DNA from: Candidatus Competibacteraceae bacterium
Lineage (GTDB): Bacteria > Pseudomonadota > Gammaproteobacteria > Competibacterales > JAHEDQ01
Assembly: GCA_024641125.1 (NCBI GenBank)
Contig: JAHEDQ010000010.1
Location: forward strand, 1-44,051
Reading direction: 5' to 3'
DNA: 44,051 bases
Shown in pieces: positions 24,653 through 32,022 of the stretch. Position numbers and translations under genes: made by a program. Numbering within the stretch: the first letter of the stretch is position 1; every line of letters starts with the position of its first letter. A model generated the notes under the pieces. The model had not been told where the DNA came from, searched no databases, and saw only the letters and a program-made list of their open reading frames with translations.

Positions 24653-24812
24653 GGAGCCTCTGCTTTATTCTGGAGGAAGCAGATTGGAGGGTGAAATGCG
24701 CAGATTCAAGGCGCAGATCGCGGGTTATAGTTGTTCTATTACCGAGATTTGCAACGATGAAGCCCTGCATCCCAGTCCCAAGATGGACGTTCACAAATAA
24801 ATCTGAGGCTCC
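24653..24812 (+). repeat. Repeat family A, copy 3 (best preserved, 160 bp, CTAA duplication)
   Basis: The ends are GGAGCCTCTGCTTTATTCTG and, on the other strand, GGAGCCTCAGATTTATTTGT. It is flanked by CTAA on both sides (24649-24652 and 24813-24816), a clean 4-bp target duplication. A YTAR target is what IS5-subgroup transposases use. The element has no transposase and fits a MITE. Inside, at 24696-24800, GGAGGGTGAA precedes an ATG opening 34 codons (MRRFKAQIAGY... to VHK, stop). It lies 31 bp after dgoA. Confidence 0.85.
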
Positions 24813-24904
24813 CTAACTGACCCCGCCTGAGGCTCGATCTCAGTAACACGATTCAAACGACTATTGCAGCCCAGCGATGGTCAGTCTCCTTCCACTCGCT
24901 CGCG

Positions 24905-25513
24905 TCATCCCGGTACCGGCACCGCATCAACCGCCACATCGGCGACCGCGCGCAACGAGGTCTTGGAATCGCCGTTTTTCGCAAGGACAGCAAGCCCGTA
25001 AATGACGGAAATGATGAATCTGGCGGTGCCTTCGGCACACACGTCCACGGAAAGGTTCCCCCGACTCTGCTCTACCTTAAGCATATCCACCAAAGCCGTC
25101 TCGCTCTCCTGTCCCATACGGCGGATGGTCGCCGAGACGTCCTGGGGCACTGCCGTCCCGCCCGCCTCACAAGCGCTCCGGACGAACAAACATCCCCGGG
25201 GTGGATCGGAATCCGTGACCAAGTCCACGACGCCGTATAAGTAGGCACGGATGCGTTCCCGTAAGGGTGTCTTGGCTGACTCAAGCCGCCTGCGCAACTT
25301 CGGCATGCCGTAATCGCTCACGTAATGCGCCAAGGCGGCATTGAACAGCTGCTCTTTGTTGCCAAAGGCCGCGTAAAGGCTCGGTCTATTGATACCGAGT
25401 GCGGCTGTCAGGTCGCTCAGCGAAGTACCTGCAAAGCCGTTGGCCCAAAAAACGTGCATCGCCTGGTCCAGGGCTTCCTGCCTATCGAATGCCCTTTTTC
25501 GGCCTGCGCTCAT
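24905..25513 (-). CDS. TetR family repressor (YP-like, AcuR/NemR group)
   Basis: This 202-residue protein begins MSAGRKRAFDRQEALDQAM. The HTH is TSLSDLTAALGINRPSLYAAFGNKEQLFNAALAHY, the form usual in the NemR/AcuR-type subgroup. The ligand domain contains PPRGCLFVRSACEAG with cysteines, which in this subgroup can sense electrophiles. The ATG at 25513 follows AGGAG. It is divergent from an SDR gene with two similar palindromes in the shared promoter, so it is expected to repress that gene and itself. Confidence 0.86.
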   Translation of the reverse strand: MSAGRKRAFDRQEALDQAMHVFWANGFAGTSLSDLTAALGINRPSLYAAFGNKEQLFNAALAHYVSDYGMPKLRRRLESAKTPLRERIRAYLYGVVDLVTDSDPPRGCLFVRSACEAGGTAVPQDVSATIRRMGQESETALVDMLKVEQSRGNLSVDVCAEGTARFIISVIYGLAVLAKNGDSKTSLRAVADVAVDAVPVPG

Positions 25514-25549
25514 TGAACTGCTCCTGCTTCCCGACCCTGCTTGACATTG

Positions 25550-25565
25550 TGTACCGAACGGTAAA
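25550..25565. promoter_or_regulatory. TetR operator, site 1
   Basis: TGTACCGAACGGTAAA is an imperfect palindrome of the TGTACC-N4-GGTACA type, differing from perfect symmetry at its right edge. It lies 37 bp upstream of the TetR start and is matched by a second site 28 bp away. Confidence 0.7.
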
Positions 25566-25577
25566 GAATTGCAATTA

Positions 25578-25593
25578 TGTACCAGCCGGTACA
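25578..25593. promoter_or_regulatory. TetR operator, site 2
   Basis: TGTACCAGCCGGTACA shares both half-sites (TGTACC and GGTACA) with site 1 and is symmetrical apart from its centre. It lies 20 bp upstream of the SDR start, placed to block that promoter. Two sites with centres 28 bp apart suggest cooperative or dual-promoter repression. Confidence 0.75.
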
Positions 25594-25612
25594 CAACCAG
25601 GAGACACCCATC

Positions 25613-26353
25613 ATGAACTCGGTCAAAGATCGCGTGGCACTGGTGACCGGTGCCAATCGCGGCATCGGCAAAAGCATTGTCGAGGAATTTTTGCGCGTCG
25701 GCGCACGCAAAGTCTATGCGGGCGCTCGGGATGTTAAATCACTGGATCCCCTGGTTTCCGCTCACGGTGACCGCGTCGTTCCGTTACTGATGGATCTGAA
25801 TCGGCCCGAGACCATCGCCGCCGCGGCAGAGAACGCGGACGATGTGGAGATCGTCGTCAACAATGCCGGCATGCTCAACGTCGAACGACCCTTGTCAGCC
25901 AACGCCATCTCCGCATTGCAGGCGGAAATGGACGTCAACGTCTACGGCCTGATGCGGGTCGCCCAGGCATTCGCTCCAATACTGAAGTCCAACGGCGGCG
26001 GTGCGCTGGTGCAACTGAATTCGGTGGCTTCGATGAAGAGCTTCGCCGGCTTCGCCACCTATTCGGCATCGAAGGCGGCTTCATATTCCATCACCCAGTC
26101 ACTACGTGACGTGCTGAAAGAGCAGGGCACCCGTATGCTGAGTGTGCATCCCGGGCCGATTGCCACCGACATGGCGCAAAGCGCCGGGCTCGACGAAATC
26201 GCCGAACCTGCGGTGCTGGTTCCCCAGGCGATCGTCGCTGCGTTGGCATCCGGGGCTTTCCATGTCTTCCCGGACAGCATGGCCAAACAAATTGCTGAGG
26301 CTTACCAAAGTTTTGCGACCAACATAGTGGAAGCCGACCTGATGGAAGCGTGA
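25613..26353 (+). CDS. Short-chain dehydrogenase/reductase (SDR)
   Basis: This 246-residue classical-type SDR has the cofactor motif VTGANRGIG, the NNAG motif (VVNNAGMLN), and the catalytic Ser (LNSVASM) and YxxxK (TYSASKAA). The PGPIATDM block follows. The ARDV stretch after the second strand suggests NADP preference, but this is weak. It is under a divergent promoter with tandem TetR operators, so its expression is probably induced by a small molecule. The ATG at 25613 has AGGAG upstream. The substrate is unknown. Confidence 0.87.
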   Translation: MNSVKDRVALVTGANRGIGKSIVEEFLRVGARKVYAGARDVKSLDPLVSAHGDRVVPLLMDLNRPETIAAAAENADDVEIVVNNAGMLNVERPLSANAISALQAEMDVNVYGLMRVAQAFAPILKSNGGGALVQLNSVASMKSFAGFATYSASKAASYSITQSLRDVLKEQGTRMLSVHPGPIATDMAQSAGLDEIAEPAVLVPQAIVAALASGAFHVFPDSMAKQIAEAYQSFATNIVEADLMEA

Positions 26354-26375
26354 CTCAGCGCACGAACACGCTGAG
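26354..26375. terminator. Hairpin after the SDR gene
   Basis: CTCAGCG and CGCTGAG form a perfect 7-bp stem around an 8-base loop immediately after the SDR stop. No T tract follows, so it is at best a weak or factor-assisted terminator. The next gene is convergent, about 115 bp away. Confidence 0.35.
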
Positions 26376-26490
26376 AGCCGTCCCGAAACGCCCTTGGAGA
26401 CGCTGGGCGACCACGGCGCAACGACTCCAAGGATTTGTTGAACGAGGCCGCCAAGTCCCACCCCCCTCCACGGCCAAGCCTCTTTACAGT

Positions 26491-27654
26491 TCAGGCCCAT
26501 CGACCAGAGAAATCCTCCGGAACCAGCAGAATTTCACGATCCACCGTCTTGACATCCCGACGCCCGCACAGTGCCATGGAGGTATCCAGTTCCTTATGGA
26601 TCACCTCCAGTGCCTTAGTCACCCCCGCCTCACCCATGGCGCCCAGTCCGTAAACGTAGGACCGACCGATCATGCAGCCCTTAGCCCCAAGCGCCAGCGC
26701 TTTGAGCACGTCCTGACCGGAGCGGATACCGCTGTCGAAATGGACCTCCACCCGGTCGCCGACGGCATCCACGATATTTTCCAGGGTTCGGACTGAACTG
26801 AGCGCACCATCCAACTGGCGTCCGCCATGATTGGAAACGACGATTGCATCCGCACCCAGATCGGCGGCCTTTCTGGCGTCCTCCACATCCAGGATGCCCT
26901 TCAGGATGACTTTACCGCCCCACATCTTCATCAACTCCCCGACCCGGTCCCAGTCCAGCCCGGGATCGAACGCCTCCGCGATCCAGGAACTCAAGGAACT
27001 GGGGTCGCTGACCCCTTTGGCGTGGCCGACGATATTGCCAAAAAAACGGCGTTTGGTGCCGAGCATACCCAGGCCCCATCGGACCTTTGTCATCATGTTG
27101 GCAACAGACGTCGCTGTCAGTTTTGGCGGCGCACTGAGGCCGTTCTTGAGGTCCTTATGGCGCTGCCCCATCACCTGCAGGTCCACGGTGATGACGACGG
27201 CCGAACAGTTGGCGGCACGGGCGCGGTCGAACAGACGGCGCATGAAATCGTCGTCCTTCAATGTGTAGACCTGAAACCAGAACGGCTTGGTCGTATTTTC
27301 GGCCACGTCCTCGATGGAACAGATCGACATGGTCGAGAGGGTATACGGCACGCCGAATTGTTCCGCGGCACGGGCGGCCAGAATCTCCCCGTCCGCATGT
27401 TGCATGCCGGTCAGGCCGACCGGCGCAAGGGCCACAGGCATGGCGACCCGCTCGCCGATCATTTCACTTTCCGTAGTCCGCCCAGTCATGTCGACGGCGA
27501 TCCTCTGGCGCAGCCTGATCTGGGCAAAGTCGGTGGTGTTGTCGCGGAAAGTCTGCTCCGACCAGCTTCCGGACTCGGTGTAGTCGTAGAACATCCTGGG
27601 CACGCGGCGTTGGTAGATTCGCCGCAGGTCTTCAATATTGGTGATAACAGCCAT
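26491..27654 (-). CDS. FMN-dependent alpha-hydroxy-acid oxidase/dehydrogenase (LldD-like)
   Basis: This 387-residue TIM-barrel flavoenzyme oxidises an L-2-hydroxy acid (lactate, mandelate or similar) to the keto acid. Motifs in order: MFYDYTESGSWSEQTFRDN, PVALAPVGLTGMQHADGE, FQVYTLKDD, VITVDLQVMGQRHKDLKNG, KGILDVEDARKAADLGADAIVVSNHGGRQLDG (catalytic His in the SNHGG stretch), and FDSGIRSGQDVLKALALGAKGCMIGRSYVYG. The length and motifs match LldD/HAO. It probably feeds the respiratory chain, as most bacterial members do. No obvious ribosome site is present before the ATG. It is monocistronic and convergent with the SDR gene. Confidence 0.88.
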   Translation of the reverse strand: MAVITNIEDLRRIYQRRVPRMFYDYTESGSWSEQTFRDNTTDFAQIRLRQRIAVDMTGRTTESEMIGERVAMPVALAPVGLTGMQHADGEILAARAAEQFGVPYTLSTMSICSIEDVAENTTKPFWFQVYTLKDDDFMRRLFDRARAANCSAVVITVDLQVMGQRHKDLKNGLSAPPKLTATSVANMMTKVRWGLGMLGTKRRFFGNIVGHAKGVSDPSSLSSWIAEAFDPGLDWDRVGELMKMWGGKVILKGILDVEDARKAADLGADAIVVSNHGGRQLDGALSSVRTLENIVDAVGDRVEVHFDSGIRSGQDVLKALALGAKGCMIGRSYVYGLGAMGEAGVTKALEVIHKELDTSMALCGRRDVKTVDREILLVPEDFSGRWA

Positions 27655-27906
27655 GACGGGTGGGGCGCCTTATTGGGAATGGTTTGGACAACTAAGCAAT
27701 TTTCCACGCTTGGTGCAATGCGCAGCTTTTCGGTAGAACGCTTCGCGACCGCCGCGGCGGAAAATCAATTGGATCACGTCAAAACCAGAAGTCCTGGAAA
27801 CGCATATGGCCATCCAGACCCCTGAGGAACTTATGGGTGCACACTACCGGAGGCCTGACCACATCGCAGCCTGGTATCGTGGGCAGCTTGAAGAATGATC
27901 GGCAAC

Positions 27907-29576
27907 TCACTTACTCAGTCCAGCAGCACCGAGACGCTCAAGCAAAAGGTCAAGGTCACTCTGATTTTTGTATGGGTGGGATTCCCCGTAGTCGCTGAGG
28001 CTGAATTCCGGTTTGATCTGCAGGGCGTGTTCGGCGACTAAACGTCCCTCTTCCGCATGACCCAGCGCAACATACGACGCGGCCATGATCAGATGGGGAT
28101 CCAGATTATCCCGCTTCAGCTCCAGGGACGCTCTCGCTGCGTCAATCGCCTCGGCATGTTTACCGCTGTTACGGTACGCAAGCGCGAGGATGGCCGGAAA
28201 ATCCGAGGGGTAAACAGGCGTGAGGCGCACCGCATACTGCGCAAACTCGATCGCCTCGGCCGATCAGCCAAGGTAGTTCAGGACACTCGCCTTTATCGAG
28301 TAGGCGCCGTTGCAACTGGGACGTGCGGCCACACCTTCAGTGGCTTTTGCCATGGCCTCCTGGTACTCACGCTTGCTGAGGTGCACCAGAGCCAGAATGA
28401 GTTGCGGATACCCAGTGGTACTACCGAAGTCGATCGCTTCTCGGGCAAGTGACGCAGCGCGTATCATGCTGGGTGATCGTGACTCGATTCTGCCGAAACC
28501 CGATTCCGACCAATAGGCGACCGCTGCGCTCGCGTACCCGAGCGAAGATTCCGGCTCAAGCACAATGACCTGTTCGAAAAATGCTGGGCGTCCCCTCATG
28601 CTTGGTCGTCGCGTTGAACAGTGCATCCCAACCACGATACGAAGCGTCCAAAGCTGCGGGATTGCACAGCGCTTTGCGCATAATCCGAGCGCCTTCGCCT
28701 TGCAGGAGTTTAACGTCCATGGCCGTGACGGTCTCTTCGGTGATTTCGTCCTGTATCTCGAAGATATCATTCCGCTCCCGATCGAAACGCTCCGCCCACA
28801 GGCGTCTTCCGCTTGACGCCTCGATCAACTCAGCATCTACTCGCACTTTTGATCCGTGCCGCCGCACCCCGCCGGTGAGCATCTAGCCTGCGGCCCAACT
28901 GCTGAACTGTCATACGCTTGGATTGACCGGCTGTGGGTGACTCGTCCATGGCCAGAAACAGACCTGGAATCTTGACCAGTGCAATATTGATATCCCGCGT
29001 TAGACCTTCGGCGAAGTAATCCTGATCGGGGTCAGCGCTGATGTTCGCGAACGGCTTGATCACAAGGGACGGCTTACCAGGTGGCGCCAGATTGGAGACC
29101 GCGCCAACCCCTGGATACCCAACCCCCTCAAGCCGGTCCGACCCAGTGTCGAAGACCCGATAGGCGCGCACCGCATGCGTGATACTCTTTACCGTTTGCT
29201 CACCGATGAACAAGTAGTCGAACGACAGTCGGTTTCCGATGCTGGTCCGCACAGCATCGGAGATGCAAACGACGCCAGGTTCCGCTAAAGCTTCGACGCC
29301 AATACGAAACCTCACCTGAGGTCCCTCGCGCACCGCGTCATTTCGCGATCGCAGTGCGGCTTGAATTGCCATGGCACAGGCAACGGAATCTGACACAGAG
29401 TCAAACCGTGCGAGCACTGCGTAGTTGACCACGTGGCCATGGTAGGACTCGATAGTCGAAGCAAACAAGTCCAGGCAATCGCGCAGTGCCCGATGCGTGG
29501 CGTCCTCGTCTTCACCAGTCAAACGGCTGTAACCGGCTACATCCGCATGAAGAATCGCAACGAGCTTGCGTGGCAA
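27907..29576 (-). pseudogene. Decayed adenylate/guanylate cyclase with TPR-type C-terminus
   Basis: The pieces read in order as one former protein: a class III cyclase domain (MPRKLVAILHADVAGYSRLTG), a TolB-like middle (KPFANISADPDQDYFAEGLTRDI and VRVDAELIEASSGRRLWAERF), and TPR-like helices (EYQEAMAKATEG, HAEAIDAARASLELKRDN). They lie in three reading frames, with shifts near 28880 and 28600, and an in-frame TGA at 28264 where a Trp is expected (LG-stop-SAEAIEF). Within the cyclase domain the GDA carrying the second metal Asp is missing (HVVNYAVLARF). About 25-30 residues including the GD(V)NIAARLE region are also deleted after RFRIGV. The enzyme cannot be active. It probably descended from the common CyaX-like TPR-cyclase paralogues. 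Confidence 0.85.
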
Positions 29577-29699
29577 TCGATTTTACATGCCGCAAACGCG
29601 GCCCTCAGGGAACCGGGGTGTACAGCAAAGACTATAGACATTCCATGCATCGGAATCGCGGGCACGGGCTGCGTTCCCGCCAGTTCCTCACAATCAGGG

Positions 29700-30035
29700 C
29701 CTAAAGACGCTCCTCGTAGACAAGCAGCAGATGCCCGGCTGACTCTGGCTTCATATGCCAGATGAAGAGGTGTTGGATACCGCGTCACCCGACGATGCGC
29801 CGAAACTCAACACTGGCGCCGTCCGGATCGAGTTTGATGATCAGGAATCCAAGCGGCCGTCATGTGTCATTCGCAACGGAGAGGAAGACGCAATCCGGGT
29901 CGAGGAAAGGCTCTGTGTATTCAGTCAGATCGGTTGCTTTGAAGAAGGAGGCGGCGTGGGTCTGACGCTCCAACCAATGCAGGAGCCGCGGCTCCTGTGA
30001 GGCCGATCAGCGCAGTGCGATGACTTCGCCGTTGC
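29700..30035 (-). pseudogene. Remnant of a GNAT-type acetyltransferase gene
   Basis: One minus-strand frame reads SASQEPRLLHWLERQTHAAS, then TEYTEPFLDPDCVFLSVAND, then RPLGFLIIKLDPDGASVEFR followed by RIVG, interrupted by stops after ALR, NDT and IVG. The pattern of a polar beta-strand, LGF strand and VE.RRIV strand resembles the core of GNAT N-acetyltransferases. The acetyl-CoA loop (RGxG) is damaged (RGIQHL). The assignment rests on short motif likeness only. An 18-bp perfect palindrome (CAGGAGCCGCGGCTCCTG, 29980-29997) lies within it. Confidence 0.38.
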
Positions 30036-30066
30036 AACGCTCATCGGTCGATTGTCATGCTGAAGT

Positions 30067-30474
30067 TCAGTACACACCTTTCGAATTCAGGAACTGGCCA
30101 AGCCCTTTGTCGAACTGTGCTATGTGCACCAAAGCCCAGTCGTTGGAAACATCGTAGTCGGAGTAGAAAGTCGGGTACTTCCCGCTGGACACCCGTTCCA
30201 CCAAGTCATGCATGTGTCCCAGCAGCATCTTGTGTTCCTTGCAATGGGCATCGTAACCGGGGAACTCGTACTCCTTCATGTACTGCTCTTCGGTCGCAAA
30301 ATGTGTGTCGGTAAATTCAACCAGCTCAACAAGCAAATGCTTGAGACTTTCCTTGTCGATGCGGGCTTCCACCGCCGAGTGAAGGTTCCTGACCAACTCC
30401 AGAAGCTTCCGGTGCTGAGTATCGATGATCTCGACGTTGACGTTGTAATCATCATTCCAGGAAATGACCGACAT
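30067..30474 (-). CDS. Bacteriohemerythrin
   Basis: This 135-residue oxygen-binding di-iron protein keeps the full ligand set: His21 (DTQHRKL), His58 and Glu62 (DTHFATEE), His77 and His81 (YDAHCKEH), His117 (WALVHIAQ) and Asp122. The N-terminus ISWNDDYNVNVEIID is typical. Single-domain hemerythrins store or deliver O2 or sense it in the cytoplasm. It is transcribed alone; the remnant GNAT lies downstream, and the SBP-cyclase pair lies upstream on the other strand. Confidence 0.93.
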   Translation of the reverse strand: MSVISWNDDYNVNVEIIDTQHRKLLELVRNLHSAVEARIDKESLKHLLVELVEFTDTHFATEEQYMKEYEFPGYDAHCKEHKMLLGHMHDLVERVSSGKYPTFYSDYDVSNDWALVHIAQFDKGLGQFLNSKGVY

Positions 30475-30969
30475 GCTGCTCCCCTTGCGTTTCCCGTAAC
30501 CCCACTATATCCCATATCGCTGAGTACCCCTCGAAATCATGGATGTGCTGGGCGCAAAAAAATCCACAGGGGCTCGACAACGCAGGCCCGACGGCCCCAC
30601 AAAGCGACAACTGGTTTGGTTGAGGATTCCGATCGCGGCACACCCCGGCAGGCCTCCGAAGCCGAGGTCCCAGGGACTGCATCGTAAATGCCAGCCGAAT
30701 ATGAGCTTTCCGAGTAAATAAGTAGCGCGCCACGTCGCTCGACCACTCCCATTGAGGCGCATTCTACCGACGCCCACACGACCGCAGGTTTACTTGTACA
30801 TTCCTGAACTTTTTTGGCGGGTATGGGCGGTTGCATCCGAACTGCCTCCGGCAAAAGCCGCTGGGGATACTATGATTGGGTGTATTGCGAACAAAGTGAA
30901 GCTGATGCACGAATGCGTCAGAGTTTCCCTGGATGACATAGAGCAACCAGATAGTCTTGGAGCAGACCC
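30475..30969. other. Intergenic region (495 bp) between bacteriohemerythrin and the binding-protein gene
   Basis: No gene could be supported on either strand. The short open frames here lack ribosome sites and recognisable motifs. It must hold divergent promoters for both flanking genes, but no reliable -35/-10 pair or operator was identified. Confidence 0.5.
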
Positions 30970-32007
30970 ATGCAATCCTCCCGCTCTCAAGTAATTCGAA
31001 GCGCTGTTGCTCTGGCTCTTTTTATTCTCATTTTATGCCCGTCGCCGGGGTATTCGGACACCCTCGATGCAGTGCGCGATCGTGGTTACGTGAAGTGCGC
31101 GATCGGCAATCGGCCGGTGGGCGATACCCGTCTCGGTGACGCTGGCTACGAAGGGTTTTTCCCGGAGTTCTGCCGTGTGATTGCGCTGGCGCTGTTCAAT
31201 GACCGGAACGCAGTACAACTGGCACCCATGCTCATTCGGCATGGGCTGCAAAGTATCTCGGAAGGCGAGGTGGATGTATACGTATCCAATGTGACGTGGA
31301 CATTCTCACGGGACATTATATTGAAGCTCACGCCGGCCGCGGTCCTTTTTTACGATGGCCAGGGCTTTATGTCTCACCGGGGTTTCGTTCGTGACGCAAT
31401 AGCAGATCAGACCGATGCGACCGTCTGCGTGTCACGTTCGACAACCACCATCGCGAATCTGAACGACTACATCAGTCTTCATAATCTTTCTTGGCGCGTA
31501 CTGCCGTTCGAATCCTCCGAGGGACGGAACGATGCATTCTTCTCGCGCCGATGCGATCTCCTAACCACCGACCGGCTGGTCCTGGCATCGATGAGATCGA
31601 CGACGGTTGAGAATCCCGACAACTACGTTTTGCACGATGAGGTGATCTCGAAAGAACCCTTGGTGGCTTATGTGAGCGCAAAAGATATGGCATGGGGTAA
31701 TGTCGTTCGATGGGCGATTTTTGCCACCATGCTGGCAGAAGAGAAAGGCGTGACGAGCAGTAACTACAATGAATTGTTGTCCAGTCCGGATCCCGCCATT
31801 CGTCGACTCCTCGGCGTCGAGCCAACGCCCGGTAGCGAAGAGATCGGTCTGCCCAGGGAATGGGCCAGAAACATCATTGCGGGTTCCGGCAACTATGGAG
31901 AGATTTTCGACCGCTATCTGGGTAAAAACAGCCAAATCAACATCGCCCGAGGTGCGAACAAATTGTGGAACGACGGTGGACTGATGTTCAGTCCACCATT
32001 CCGCTGA
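30970..32007 (+). CDS. AapJ-like periplasmic amino-acid-binding protein
   Basis: This 345-residue solute-binding protein has a signal peptide (SAVALALFILILCPSPGYS) and a mature start DTLDAVRDRGYVKCAIG. It follows the AapJ/BztA pattern of general L-amino-acid transporters: GYEGFFPEFCRVIALALFND, then LQSISEGEVDVYVSNVTWTFSRD, and LFYDGQGFMSHRGF. The second lobe is more divergent (KEPLVAYVSAKDMAWGNVVRWA, NIIAGSGNYGEIFDRYLG). No permease or ATPase genes are near. The next gene, 15 bp downstream, is a membrane adenylate cyclase with a large periplasmic domain. The two probably form a receptor pair, the binding protein presenting a solute to the cyclase; this is inference. Confidence 0.85.
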   Translation: MQSSRSQVIRSAVALALFILILCPSPGYSDTLDAVRDRGYVKCAIGNRPVGDTRLGDAGYEGFFPEFCRVIALALFNDRNAVQLAPMLIRHGLQSISEGEVDVYVSNVTWTFSRDIILKLTPAAVLFYDGQGFMSHRGFVRDAIADQTDATVCVSRSTTTIANLNDYISLHNLSWRVLPFESSEGRNDAFFSRRCDLLTTDRLVLASMRSTTVENPDNYVLHDEVISKEPLVAYVSAKDMAWGNVVRWAIFATMLAEEKGVTSSNYNELLSSPDPAIRRLLGVEPTPGSEEIGLPREWARNIIAGSGNYGEIFDRYLGKNSQINIARGANKLWNDGGLMFSPPFR

Positions 32008-32022
32008 CGGTGGGCGCCCGAT

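Noticed and set aside
24696-24800. Annotating the 34-codon frame in repeat A as a protein gene
   Set aside because: Differences between copies are mostly amino-acid changing, and one copy is broken. It is reported as a finding only.
26827-27825. 332-codon plus-strand open frame
   Set aside because: It is antisense to the alpha-hydroxy-acid oxidase gene, whose motifs are complete; no support for a second gene.
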